Shown piece after piece: positions 28,151 to 36,763 of a stretch of 64,000 nucleotides of DNA. Position 1 is the first letter of the stretch. Every line of letters begins with the position of its first letter. The notes under the pieces are model-generated. The model worked only from the letters and a program-made list of their open reading frames with translations, made no database searches and had not been told where the DNA came from. The stretch is from NCBI RefSeq assembly GCF_020907405.1, contig NZ_JAJJOE010000016.1, positions 1 to 64,000 on the forward strand. Reading direction: 5' to 3'. This stretch comes from Arthrobacter sp. zg-Y769. Its GTDB lineage: Bacteria > Actinomycetota > Actinomycetes > Actinomycetales > Micrococcaceae. The translations under genes were made by a program, and so were the position numbers.

Positions 28151-28363
28151 GCGCAACGCGAAAACGGAAGGCCGGCGGGACCCTCGACCTGCAGGAGCGC
28201 GGAACCCGTGTCCCCGGCGGAAAACATACGCGCAGATCACGCCGTTGTGACCCGCGCTACTAACATCCTAAACAGGACACCCCGGCGCCCGCCAAATCCC
28301 CCGCCGGAACGGGCGCCGGAACCGGCGGCGGAAACCGTCAGTGCTGCGTGAGACGATAAAACC

Positions 28364-31300
28364 ATGCTCGAAACCCCTCCGCTCGTAGACGTTACCGACG
28401 TCATCCGCGTGGTCGGCGGGTCGGCGTTTCAGCGGGGCCAGACCTATGCCAAGGGCGGCGCCGTGGAAGCCCTGGAGTGGGATGCCCAAGGGGAGGTGCT
28501 GCGCGCCTCCGTCCGCGGCAGCGCCGCGGTCCCCTACCGGACCATGCTGCAGCTCGGCGCCAAACGCCAAGGCGACTACCGCCTGTTGGATAACCACTGC
28601 AGCTGCCCCCTGGGCTTCGACTGCAAGCACGTCGCCGCGGCAGCACTGCAAAGCAACACCGAGCATCTGATTTCCCGGCAGGAGCTCTCCGCCCCCGCCA
28701 TCCGGTCAACCGTGCCCGCCTGGCAGCAGTCGCTGCAGACCCTGATCGATGCGGATCTGGCAGACAGCACCAAGCCCGTTGAAACCACTCCCCTGGCACT
28801 GCAGTTCGAACTGCGGAACATCGTCGCCGCCGCCGCGTCCCGGTGGGGCGCCGCCCCCGCCCCGCGCAGCCGGCACCGGGCCACGCCCTTCCGCCTGGGC
28901 GTGCGTCCGGTGGTGCGCAACTCCAAGGGCAACTGGGTCAAGAACAACCTGGCCTGGAGCAACATCAGCTACCAGACCTACGGGCTGCGGCTGGATCCGG
29001 ACCAGCACCGCTGGTTCTCCCAGTTCCCGGCGCTGCACCGCTCCAACGGCGTGAGCTACTTCGGTCAGAACGATTCCTGGCTGTATCTCGACGACTTCGC
29101 CAACCCCCTGCTCTGGCAGTTGCTGGATGAAGCGGTCCGTCTGGGCATTCCGTTTGTCGGCACCAAGAAGGACACCGCGGTCCGGGTGGGCAAACTGGCC
29201 ACCCTGTCCCTGGATGTCCGTGCCGCCGGCGGGGAGACTCCGGCGCCGCTGCAGCTGCTGCCGACGCTCGAAGTGGACGGCTCACCGGTGCCGCTGGAGG
29301 ATGCCGGCATCATCGGCAGCCACGGCATTTACCTCCGGTCACCGCAGAACACCATCACGCTGGCACCCACCGCCAAGACCCTGACCGAACAGGACAAGGG
29401 CCTGCTGCTGCAGGGCGCTCCCGTGATGGTGCCGAAGGCGGATGCCCCGGTCTTCCTCGAGAAGTTCTACCCGCGGCTGCGGCAGGTCCTGCCGGTCACC
29501 AGCAGTGATGACTCCGTGGAGTTCCCCGAGATCGAGCCGCCCGCCCTGGTCCTCACCGCCGCGTTCGGCCCCGAGGACCAGCTCACCCTGTCCTGGAACT
29601 GGTCCTACCGGCATGGCAGCTCCGAGACCCGGCTGCCGCTCACCCGGGTACCGCACAGCGGCAAGCCGGCGGACGACGACGATGCCTCCTACCGCGATGT
29701 CCCCGCCGAGGCAGCACTCCTGGCCACCGTGGGGAAAACGCTGCGGGCCGTACCCCGCAACCGGACCCTTCGCGAGATAGAGGCCGCAGAGTTCACCGAG
29801 CATGTCCTGCCGGAGCTGGAGAAGCTCGACGGCGTGCGGGTGGAGATCTCCGGGACACGGCCCGATTACCGGGAACTGCTTGAGGCACCGAAACTGAAGA
29901 TCACCACGGTGGAGACCGAACGCCGCGACTGGTTCGACCTGGCCGTCATGGTCACCGTCGAGGGCCGGCTGGTGCCGTTCGCGGACATCTTCAAGGCCAT
30001 TGCGCAGGGCAAAACCAAGCTGCTGCTGGTGGACCGCACGTACCTTTCCCTCGACCGTCCGGAGTTCGAGCATCTGCACGCCCTGATCAATGAAGCGCAG
30101 GGCCTGCAGGAATGGGACACCGGAGAACTGTCCATCAGCCGTTACCAGGCCGGACTGTGGTCCGAACTGGAGGAACTGGCCGAGGAAACCGAGGAAGCCG
30201 TCGCCTGGCGGGAGTCCGTCTCTGCCCTGCTGGATCTGGAGTCCGTGGACCCGGTGCCGCTGCCGGCCGGGCTGCAGGCGAGCCTGCGGCCCTACCAGCA
30301 CGAAGGCTTCACCTGGCTGGCCTTCCTGTGGGACCACGGCCTGGGCGGGATCCTGGCGGACGATATGGGGCTGGGCAAGACCCTGCAGACCCTGGCCCTG
30401 CTCGCCCATGCCCGTGAGAAGCAGGCCGAATCGACTCCGGAATCACCGGAGACCCCGCCGGCCCGTAAACCGTTCCTGGTGGTGGCCCCCACCTCGGTGG
30501 TCCCGAACTGGGCGTCCGAGGCGGCACGCTTCACTCCCGGACTAAAGGTGGTAACGGTCTCCGACACCAGCGGCAAGTCCCGCGTACCGCTGTCCGAGGT
30601 GGTGGCCGGTGCCGACGTCGTCCTCACCTCCTACGCCGTGTTCCGGCTGGATTTCGCCTCCTACCGGAAGCTGGAGTGGGACGGCCTGATCCTGGACGAG
30701 GCACAGTTCGTCAAGAACCGGGTGACGCGCGTGCACCAGTGCGCCCGGGACCTGCCTGCACCGTTCAAGCTGGCCATCACCGGCACCCCGATGGAAAACA
30801 ACCTGATGGAGCTCTGGGGCCTGTTCGCCATCGTGGCCCCCGGATTGTTCCCTTCCGCCCGCAAGTTTACCGATGAGTACCAGCGGCCCATCGAACGCGG
30901 CGACAGCCCGGATCTGCTGGCCCGGCTGCGTCGGCGTATCCGTCCGCTGCTGATGCGCCGCACCAAGGAAGCCGTGGCCAAGGACCTGCCGGAAAAGCAG
31001 GAGCAGGTCCTCGAGGTGGAGCTGCATCCCAAGCACCGCAAGATCTACGAGACCCACCTGCAGCGCGAGCGCCAGAAGCTCATGGGCCTGATCCAGGATA
31101 TGGACCGGAACCGGATGATCGTTTTCCGTTCCCTCACCCTGTTGCGCATGCTCAGCCTGGATGCGTCACTCGTTGAGCCGGAGGAGTACGACGGCGTGCC
31201 GTCCGCGAAGCTGGACGTGCTTTTTGACCAGCTCGAAGACGTTACCGCCGAAGGCCACCGCGCCCTGATCTTCAGCCAGTTCACCTCGTTCCTGAAGAAG

Positions 31301-31705
31301 GCCGCGCAGCGCCTGGATGAACAGGGCATCAAGTACGCCTACCTCGACGGCTCCACCCGCAACCGGGCCGAGGTGATCGCCTCCTTCAAGGACGGCGTTG
31401 TCCCCGTGTTCCTGATCAGCCTCAAGGCCGGCGGATTCGGCCTAAACCTGACCGAGGCGGACTATGTCTTCCTGCTGGATCCGTGGTGGAACCCGGCCGC
31501 CGAATCGCAGGCCGTGGACCGTACGCACCGGATCGGGCAGAAAAACAACGTGATGGTCTACCGCATGGTTGCCAAGGACACCATCGAGGAAAAGGTCATG
31601 GCGCTCAAGGAGCAAAAAGCGAAGCTCTTCGCGTCCGTTATGGACGACGACGCCGTCTTCAGTTCCGCGCTCACGGCCGACGACATCCGGTCACTGCTGC
31701 AGTAA
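28364..31705 (+). CDS. SNF2-family helicase with SWIM zinc finger
   Basis: 1113 residues, ATP-dependent DNA translocase of the bacterial SNF2/HepA-like type. An N-terminal SWIM zinc finger (CSCPLGFDCKH; Cys79, Cys81, Cys87, His89) may bind nucleic acid or protein. About 500 residues of family-specific region follow. The motor domain starts near 640: Walker A DDMGLGKT (near 665), VVAPTSVVPNW, LILDEAQFVKN (DEAQ box near 775), ITGTPMENNLMELW, then the C-terminal half with LIFSQFTSFL, YLDGSTRN, LISLKAGGFGLNLTEADYVFLLDPWWNPAAESQAVDRTHRIGQ. Function in vivo is not established for this type. Monocistronic. Confidence 0.93.
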   Translation: MLETPPLVDVTDVIRVVGGSAFQRGQTYAKGGAVEALEWDAQGEVLRASVRGSAAVPYRTMLQLGAKRQGDYRLLDNHCSCPLGFDCKHVAAAALQSNTEHLISRQELSAPAIRSTVPAWQQSLQTLIDADLADSTKPVETTPLALQFELRNIVAAAASRWGAAPAPRSRHRATPFRLGVRPVVRNSKGNWVKNNLAWSNISYQTYGLRLDPDQHRWFSQFPALHRSNGVSYFGQNDSWLYLDDFANPLLWQLLDEAVRLGIPFVGTKKDTAVRVGKLATLSLDVRAAGGETPAPLQLLPTLEVDGSPVPLEDAGIIGSHGIYLRSPQNTITLAPTAKTLTEQDKGLLLQGAPVMVPKADAPVFLEKFYPRLRQVLPVTSSDDSVEFPEIEPPALVLTAAFGPEDQLTLSWNWSYRHGSSETRLPLTRVPHSGKPADDDDASYRDVPAEAALLATVGKTLRAVPRNRTLREIEAAEFTEHVLPELEKLDGVRVEISGTRPDYRELLEAPKLKITTVETERRDWFDLAVMVTVEGRLVPFADIFKAIAQGKTKLLLVDRTYLSLDRPEFEHLHALINEAQGLQEWDTGELSISRYQAGLWSELEELAEETEEAVAWRESVSALLDLESVDPVPLPAGLQASLRPYQHEGFTWLAFLWDHGLGGILADDMGLGKTLQTLALLAHAREKQAESTPESPETPPARKPFLVVAPTSVVPNWASEAARFTPGLKVVTVSDTSGKSRVPLSEVVAGADVVLTSYAVFRLDFASYRKLEWDGLILDEAQFVKNRVTRVHQCARDLPAPFKLAITGTPMENNLMELWGLFAIVAPGLFPSARKFTDEYQRPIERGDSPDLLARLRRRIRPLLMRRTKEAVAKDLPEKQEQVLEVELHPKHRKIYETHLQRERQKLMGLIQDMDRNRMIVFRSLTLLRMLSLDASLVEPEEYDGVPSAKLDVLFDQLEDVTAEGHRALIFSQFTSFLKKAAQRLDEQGIKYAYLDGSTRNRAEVIASFKDGVVPVFLISLKAGGFGLNLTEADYVFLLDPWWNPAAESQAVDRTHRIGQKNNVMVYRMVAKDTIEEKVMALKEQKAKLFASVMDDDAVFSSALTADDIRSLLQ

Positions 31706-31747
31706 CGGACCTGCGTCGGAGCTGCCGCCGTAACGGAACTGCGTCGG
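31702..31747 (+). repeat. Short direct repeat after helicase gene
   Basis: GTAACGGACCTGCGTCGG at 31702-31719 recurs at 31730-31747 with one change, 28 bp apart; the first copy includes the helicase stop. The rest of the 218-bp gap shows nothing further. Confidence 0.5.
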
Positions 31748-31923
31748 CAGCGGATCCCGACGTGAATTCGGGCACCCTGCGTCTGCCGACACCCGCTCAA
31801 TCCCGCGCCGGCGCCGGGATCGGCCAAATTCTGCGGCGCATGGAACCGGTTACCTTGGAAGCAAGGCCCGCTTCCGCCGTCGGACGGCCGCGGGTCGAGC
31901 AACATGCGTACCAAGGAAAGGCA

Positions 31924-32184
31924 ATGAGCGTCCAGGAATCAACGTTGGTCCGGCCGGTCGGGACTCGCCCCAAGGATGAAGACGACCTGGTGCACGTTTT
32001 CTGCACCCCCTGCAAGCGGCGGGCACGCAGCCGTGCACGCCGCCCGGTCCCCTACTGCGGTAAACAGATGCCCAACCGTCCGCTGCAGGACGACACCGGT
32101 GACCTTCCCGTCTGTGCGGTCTGCCTGGACCTGGCCCGGTCCGCCCCCTGTCCCCGGTGCGGTACCCAGGCCCGCTTCGACTGA
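31924..32184 (+). CDS. Small zinc-ribbon-like hypothetical protein
   Basis: 86 residues from ATG 31924, preceded by AAGGAAAGG. Three Cys pairs (CTPCKRR, CAVCLDLA, CPRCGTQ) and an extra single Cys in the basic stretch ARRPVPYCGKQ suggest one or two structural zinc sites. The basic patch RRARSRARRP could contact nucleic acid. Small proteins of this shape are common and uncharacterised in actinobacteria. Confidence 0.7.
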   Translation: MSVQESTLVRPVGTRPKDEDDLVHVFCTPCKRRARSRARRPVPYCGKQMPNRPLQDDTGDLPVCAVCLDLARSAPCPRCGTQARFD

Positions 32185-32296
32185 GCAGGACCCCGCCCCC
32201 CGGTCACCTGAACCCGGCGCGGCGCCCAAGCCCGCTTCAACTGCCACCGGCTCGGCTGCCTGCACTGCTGCCATTCCCTGCACAGGGTTTGATTTG

Positions 32297-32311
32297 TACA
32301 GTGGAGTGATG
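32297..32311 (+). promoter_or_regulatory. -10 element of leaderless MarR-like gene
   Basis: TACAGT, six bases, then ATG 32309. Confidence 0.45.
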
Positions 32312-32761
32312 GCGAATCAGGAGCGTCCCATCGGATTCTGGCTCAAGCTCGTCGACCAGCTGGTCGATGACCAGTTTGGCGCCAGCTTCGAAGAACACGG
32401 CGTCACCCGCCGGCAGTGGCAAATGATGAACCTGCTGGTGGACGGCCCCGCTACCCAAAAGCAGCTGTCGGACGGCCTGCGCCCCTTCTTTCCCGCGGTG
32501 GAGACCGGCACCTCCGCCGAACTCATTGAGGAACTGCGGGAATCCGGGTGGGTACTCCTGGAAGACGGCCAGTACCAGCTCACCGATCTCGGCAGCCGCA
32601 GCCTGGAAAACCTGCGCGGTGCGGTGGACCGTATCCGCCAACTCATGACGGACAACATCACCGAAGAGGAATACGGGGCCCTGCTGGCCGTACTGCAACG
32701 GATGGCCAGCAATCTGGGCTGGGACGGCGACGTCGCGTCCGGTCCCCGCGTCGATACTTAG
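32309..32761 (+). CDS. MarR-like transcriptional regulator
   Basis: 150-residue winged-helix protein: MANQERPIGFWLKLVDQLVDDQFGASFEEHGVTRRQWQMMNLLVDGPATQKQLSD, then a wing segment and a C-terminal dimer helix (GAVDRIRQLMTDNITEEEYGALLAVLQRMASNLGW). The recognition helix region is less standard than in typical MarR proteins (FFPAVETGTSAELIEELRESGWVLLEDGQYQLTDLG), so the call is by overall layout. Target unknown; it stands alone, followed by a large inverted repeat. Confidence 0.75.
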   Translation: MANQERPIGFWLKLVDQLVDDQFGASFEEHGVTRRQWQMMNLLVDGPATQKQLSDGLRPFFPAVETGTSAELIEELRESGWVLLEDGQYQLTDLGSRSLENLRGAVDRIRQLMTDNITEEEYGALLAVLQRMASNLGWDGDVASGPRVDT

Positions 32762-32804
32762 CAGTTCGCACTGCGCCAATTGGGTCCGGATGGCCGGCCT
32801 GAGA

Positions 32805-32904
32805 ATCGAGTCCGCACAATTTACCGATGTCAGCCCGGAAAACGGTAAATTGTGCGGACTCGATCCGGAAAACGGTAAGTCGTGCAGACTCGATCCGGAA
32901 AACG
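32805..32904. repeat. Perfect 22-bp inverted repeat with 30-bp tandem copies
   Basis: A left arm at 32805-32826 (ATCGAGTCCGCACAATTTAC...) and a right arm at 32843-32864 are exact complements with a 16-nt loop. The right arm is also part of a 30-bp unit starting CCGGAAAACGGTAA at 32835-32864, repeated at 32865-32894 with three changes, and begun again at 32895. Placed between two convergent genes it could end transcription, but the added tandem copies suggest a small repeated element. Confidence 0.75.
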
Positions 32905-32925
32905 CTCGGGGTTCGCCGTCCCGGG

Positions 32926-33549
32926 TTACTTCCGCTGCGTTTGGGCGAGCAGCTCTTCGAACGAAAGCGACTGCGCCGGATCCCGGCGCTTTTGCACGGG
33001 AGCATCACCCAGCAGGGCTCCAAGTTCTCCAGCGGCACGGCGGACCCGCTCGTCCAGGGAGCCGGTACCGGTTTCACCTGTTCCCCAGTCACCGGGTGCG
33101 GCATAGACGGCGGTGGGAGCCACCCGTGCCCGCAGGTAGCTGAACATCGGCCGCAGGGAGTAGTCCAGCACCATCGAGTGCCGGGCGCTGCCGCCGGTGG
33201 CACCGAGCAGGACGGGCTTGCCATCCAGTGCGGTGTTGTCGACCACGTCGAAGAAGGACTTGAACAACCCGCTCATGGACGCCGTGAAGACCGGGGTGAC
33301 GGCAACCAGGGCATCGGCGGCAATAAGTTCGTTGATCGCCGCTTCCAACCGCGGCGCGGCGTATCCGGTCACCATGTTGTTGGCGATATCCACCGCGTAT
33401 TCGCGCAGTTCGAAGGTGCTGACGCTGGCGCTCAGCCCAAGTCCCTCAATCTCGGCCTTGGCCGCAGTGGCAAGGGCATCGGCAAGCATTCGGGACGACG
33501 ACGGAACACCCAATCCGCCCGAAACCACGACAATCCTGCGATCCACCAT
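32926..33549 (-). CDS. NADPH-dependent FMN reductase
   Basis: 207-residue flavodoxin-like FMN reductase (CE1759/SsuE group) that supplies reduced flavin or reduces quinones. Start ATG 33549 (MVDRRI), set by GAGGAG; an ATG at 33582 also has a weak site. Motifs: VVVSGGLGVPSSSRMLADALA (FMN phosphate loop), VAVTPVFTASMSGLFKSFFDVVD, and KPVLLGATGGSARHSMVLDYSLRPMFSYL. Monocistronic, convergent with the MarR-like gene. Confidence 0.88.
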   Translation of the reverse strand: MVDRRIVVVSGGLGVPSSSRMLADALATAAKAEIEGLGLSASVSTFELREYAVDIANNMVTGYAAPRLEAAINELIAADALVAVTPVFTASMSGLFKSFFDVVDNTALDGKPVLLGATGGSARHSMVLDYSLRPMFSYLRARVAPTAVYAAPGDWGTGETGTGSLDERVRRAAGELGALLGDAPVQKRRDPAQSLSFEELLAQTQRK

Positions 33550-33681
33550 CTTGGACTCCTCAACATGCTTTTGCATGTTCATCTCAACTCCGGCGAGGGC
33601 GGCGTTATTCCGGCGTGTACCGCCAGGCGAAGTCCCTGGGCTACACCGGCTAAAGCCGCTACACCGCAAAACTAAAACCCT

Positions 33682-33723
33682 CCGCTGGCCGGGACACCTC
33701 CAAAAAGGTGTCCCGGCCAGCGG
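33682..33723 (-). terminator. Intrinsic terminator of the flavoprotein gene
   Basis: Perfect 17-bp stem (CCGCTGGCCGGGACACC and complement) with an 8-nt loop, followed on the minus strand by GGGTTTTAGTTTT. A clear Rho-independent terminator just after the stop at 33743. Confidence 0.88.
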
Positions 33724-33742
33724 TCCGTGACAGACCCGTCGC

Positions 33743-35413
33743 CTAGCCGGCCGCAGCCCGACCGGCAGCTCGTCCGCTGAACAGGCACCCGCCGAGGAAC
33801 GTCCCCTCCAGCGAGCGGTAGCCGTGCATTCCACCGCCGCCGAAGCCGGCGGCCTCTCCGGCTGCGAAAAGGCCGGGGACCGGTGTGCCGTCGTCGGCCA
33901 GGACGCGGGACTGCAGATCCGTCTCCAACCCGCCCAGGGTCTTACGGGTCAGTACGGACAAGCGGACGGCGATCAGGGGTCCGGCCTTCGGATCCAGGAT
34001 GCGGTGCGGCGCAGCGGTGCGGATCAACCGGTCCCCCAAATAAGTCCGTGCCCCGCGGATGGCGGTCACCTGCGAATCCTTCGTGAACGGATTGCGGATC
34101 TCCCGGTCCCGGGACTCCAGCTCATGCCGCACCGATTCAGCGGATAGTACGGGCGCGTCCCCCTGCTCCGACGAGCGTTTGGCCAGCAGGTTCATGCCGG
34201 CAACCAGTTCCTCGACCGAATTGGCGGTAATGAAATCCTCGCCGTGGTCCAGGAAGGCCTGCACCGGTGCCGGCACACCCGCAGTGGCCCGCTTCAGCAC
34301 ATCCCGGAGTGACTTCCCGGTGAGGTCCGGATTCTGTTCCGAGCCCGACAACGCAAATTCCTTGCGGATGATTGCCTTGTTCAAAATAAACCAGCTGTAG
34401 TCGGAGCCGCCGCGGCGCAGGTGCTCCAGCGTTCCCAAGGTGTCGAACCCGGGGAACAACGGCACCGGCAACCGGTTTCCGGCAGCGTCGAGCCACAGCG
34501 AGGACGGGCCGGGCAGGATGCGGATCCCGTGGTTCTTCCAGACCGGGTCCCAATTACGGATTCCTTCCACGTAATGCCACATACGGTCCGGGTTGATCAC
34601 CCGCCCGCCGGCGGCCTGGGCAATTCCGATGCCCCGTCCGTCCACATGCTCGGGCACCCCGCTGAGCATGTTCGTGGGTGCAGGGCCCATTCGCGCGGGC
34701 CAGGCCTCCCGGACCGCGTCGTGGTCCCCGCCGATACCTCCGGTGGTTATTACTACTGCCGAGGCACTGAACTCGAAGTCCCCGACTACGGTGCGGCTGG
34801 AAGCAGTGCCGCGCGGCGCCGTCGTCGGCTCCAGGACGCTGCCGCGCACACCGGTCACGGCACCGCCCGCCAGGACCAGGTCATCGAGGCGGTGGCGGAA
34901 CGCGAAACGCACCAGGCCGCGTTCGACGCCGTCGCGCACCTTGGCCTCGAAGGGCGCGGTGATCCCGGGGCCGGTGCCCCAGGTGATGTGGAAGCGTGGA
35001 ACGGAATTGCCTGGACCGTTGGCGCCGTATCCACCGCGCTCCGCCCAGCCCACTACCGGGAAGATCCGGTGCCCCATTTGCTGCAGCCAGGCGCGCTTCT
35101 CCCCCGCGGCGAAGTGCACATAGGCCTCGGCCCACTGTCGCGGCCAGAAATCCTCGTCGCGGTCAAAACCCGCGGTACCCAGCCAGTCCTGCCAGGCAAG
35201 GTCCACGGAGTCCTTCACCCGCAGCCTGCGCTGCTCGGGGGAATCCACGAGGAAAAGCCCGCCGAAGGACCACCAGGCCTGGCCGCCCAGACTCTGGGCG
35301 CCCTCCTGTTCAACCAGGATCACCGAACGCCCGGCATCCACCAGTTCGGCCGTGGCTACCAACCCGGCAAGCCCGGCTCCTACAACAATGACATCTGCGT
35401 CTTTAGGCTGCAT
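33743..35413 (-). CDS. FAD-dependent oxidoreductase (FAD-binding dehydrogenase)
   Basis: 556 residues of the fumarate reductase/3-ketosteroid dehydrogenase flavoprotein group. Dinucleotide motif DVIVVGAGLAGLVATAELVDAGRSVILVEQ at the N-terminus, GGQAWWSFGGLFLVDSPEQRRL, and a C-terminal FAD contact LFAAGEAAGFGGGGMHGYRSLEGTFLGGCLFSGR. ATG 35413 is used; GTG 35422 is an alternative. No signal peptide. The related bacterial proteins are listed only as putative dehydrogenases; steroid or unsaturated-acid substrates are possible. Ends at a strong terminator. Confidence 0.85.
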   Translation of the reverse strand: MQPKDADVIVVGAGLAGLVATAELVDAGRSVILVEQEGAQSLGGQAWWSFGGLFLVDSPEQRRLRVKDSVDLAWQDWLGTAGFDRDEDFWPRQWAEAYVHFAAGEKRAWLQQMGHRIFPVVGWAERGGYGANGPGNSVPRFHITWGTGPGITAPFEAKVRDGVERGLVRFAFRHRLDDLVLAGGAVTGVRGSVLEPTTAPRGTASSRTVVGDFEFSASAVVITTGGIGGDHDAVREAWPARMGPAPTNMLSGVPEHVDGRGIGIAQAAGGRVINPDRMWHYVEGIRNWDPVWKNHGIRILPGPSSLWLDAAGNRLPVPLFPGFDTLGTLEHLRRGGSDYSWFILNKAIIRKEFALSGSEQNPDLTGKSLRDVLKRATAGVPAPVQAFLDHGEDFITANSVEELVAGMNLLAKRSSEQGDAPVLSAESVRHELESRDREIRNPFTKDSQVTAIRGARTYLGDRLIRTAAPHRILDPKAGPLIAVRLSVLTRKTLGGLETDLQSRVLADDGTPVPGLFAAGEAAGFGGGGMHGYRSLEGTFLGGCLFSGRAAGRAAAG

Positions 35414-35607
35414 CCGGCTCACGCTACCGGCGACGGCGGATACTGGCCAGCAGTTCGATGCAGGCGTGTCACAGCCGTTCCCCCGGTGCGTGTGAAGCGC
35501 TTGGGGGTTCTAGACTCGGGCAGAGGTTTCTAGACTGGATTGTAGGGCCGCTCTCGAGGAGAACCGGTGGATGCCGGTGTCGGCTGGAAACGAATCGGAG
35601 AAATCGC

Positions 35608-35751
35608 ATGAGCGAACAAAGTGCCAACGAGGAAAAGGACTCCAACCGGACACATCCGCAGGAGCCGTCCGAAGGGGATACCAACGACGACAAGAACGAG
35701 CAGCGGGAGCACACCCAGGAACCGGCCGAAGGCGGCGAAGACCAGACCTGA
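35608..35751 (+). CDS. Small acidic hydrophilic protein
   Basis: 47 residues from ATG 35608, with GGAG seven bases upstream and a strong terminator downstream. Composition is Glu/Asp/Asn/Gln-rich with no hydrophobic core. Two internal copies of a (H)xQEPxEGxxD motif (HPQEPSEGDTND and HTQEPAEGGEDQ). Likely intrinsically disordered; role unknown. The expression signals on both sides are the main reason to accept it. Confidence 0.65.
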   Translation: MSEQSANEEKDSNRTHPQEPSEGDTNDDKNEQREHTQEPAEGGEDQT

Positions 35752-35807
35752 GTTTTTGGTGCCGGGCTAGTGTCGATCCCTAGTGCAACCAAACAGGAGT
35801 GCAACCG

Positions 35808-35852
35808 AACAGGCCTCCGGCTCCCGTATCAGGGAGCCGGAGGCCTGTTTCC
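35808..35852 (+). terminator. Intrinsic terminator
   Basis: 18-bp perfect stem (AACAGGCCTCCGGCTCCC and complement) with a 6-nt loop, ending in TTT on the plus strand and AAAC before it, so it may serve both the small plus-strand gene and the convergent DUF1508 gene. Confidence 0.8.
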
Positions 35853-35867
35853 TGGATGGTCGACTCG

Positions 35868-36104
35868 TCAGCTGGCAGCCGCCTTGGGGGCTGATTTCCT
35901 TGCTTCGCCCAGTACGTCCGAATCCCGGCTCTGGTCAACTACAGGACCTGTTCCTGCAATCTCCCGCAGCTGAGCGATTCCAGCTGCCGCCTCCTGCTTG
36001 GTATCGAAAGTAGTGGACACTGCCATCAGCGTTCCGTCGCCGGCAATGAGCTTAATGCGGAAACTTCCCTCGTGGGCGTCCACCAGCTTGAAGTAGCCCG
36101 ACAT
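35868..36104 (-). CDS. DUF1508 (YegP-like) protein
   Basis: 78 residues from ATG 36104, set by a near-perfect AAGGAGG six bases upstream. The single DUF1508 repeat reads GYFKLVDAHEGSFRIKLIAGDGTLMAVSTTFDTKQEAAAGIAQLRE, followed by a short Lys/Ala tail. Proteins of this fold are small, widespread and of unknown function; the strong ribosome binding site implies high translation. Confidence 0.88.
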   Translation of the reverse strand: MSGYFKLVDAHEGSFRIKLIAGDGTLMAVSTTFDTKQEAAAGIAQLREIAGTGPVVDQSRDSDVLGEARKSAPKAAAS

Positions 36105-36218
36105 CACTTACCTCCTTGTAAGGGGTCTATCAGTGCATCCAGCGTAAGTCACCTTAGGAGTCTGGGGATCCCCTCTGCACTAAAACGAGTAGCGGGAAAT
36201 GCAATCGTGATCCGTTCC

Positions 36219-36233
36219 TAGACTGGAACCATG
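36219..36233 (+). promoter_or_regulatory. -10 element of leaderless vsr
   Basis: TAGACT, six bases, then ATG 36231. Confidence 0.5.
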
Positions 36234-36752
36234 ACCGATACCGTTAGTCCGGAACAGCGCAGCCGCAACATGGCGCGCATACGCGGCAAGGACACCAAAC
36301 CCGAACTCCTGATCCGCGGCATCCTCCACGCCGCGGGGTACCGGTTCCGGCTGCACGGCTCCTTTGGAAAGGTTCGGCTTCCGGGAAAACCTGACCTGGT
36401 TTTTGCCGGCCGCAGGAAGGTCCTCTTCGTCAACGGTTGTTTCTGGCACTTCCACTCCTGCCGTGCCGGACAGCATGCACCAAAGACCAACAGCGAGTTC
36501 TGGGCAGCGAAACGGAAACGGACGGTCGAACGGGACGCAGCAGCCCGGGAACGGCTGGCAGCCCTGGGCTGGGATGTCCTGGTGGTTTGGGAGTGTGAAC
36601 TTCGGGACCGCAGCATCCTCGAAGAACAGCTGCGCGTCTTCCTGGGTCCGCCCGGACGGACGCCTGCCGCAGCGGCGGGGGCTGCAGGGGCAGCGGCCTT
36701 GCCGGTACCGCCGTTAGACTCGAAACCAGACATCAGCATCCAGCAAAACTGA
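36231..36752 (+). CDS. vsr: Very short patch repair endonuclease
   Basis: Nicks DNA 5' of the T in T:G mismatches that arise when 5-methylcytosine deaminates. 173 residues. Family motifs: SPEQRSRNMARIRGKDTKPELLIRGILHAAGYRFRLHGSFGKVRLPGKPDLVF (catalytic Asp in KPDLVF), FVNGCFWHFHSC with the Zn/His cluster, and WEVL-like DVLVVWECELRD. A Gly/Ala/Pro-rich tail of about 35 residues is extra. Normally paired with a cytosine-5 DNA methyltransferase; none is present in this window. The following HAD gene lies 11 bp downstream; a TTAGACT inside the 3' end may be that gene's own promoter. Confidence 0.92.
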   Translation: MTDTVSPEQRSRNMARIRGKDTKPELLIRGILHAAGYRFRLHGSFGKVRLPGKPDLVFAGRRKVLFVNGCFWHFHSCRAGQHAPKTNSEFWAAKRKRTVERDAAARERLAALGWDVLVVWECELRDRSILEEQLRVFLGPPGRTPAAAAGAAGAAALPVPPLDSKPDISIQQN

Positions 36753-36763
36753 GGCGGCACGGC

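Noticed and set aside
33550-33834. N-terminal extension of the FMN reductase frame
   Set aside because: Cys/Arg/Gly-rich translation of the intergenic terminator region; the GAGGAG site before 33549 fixes the start.
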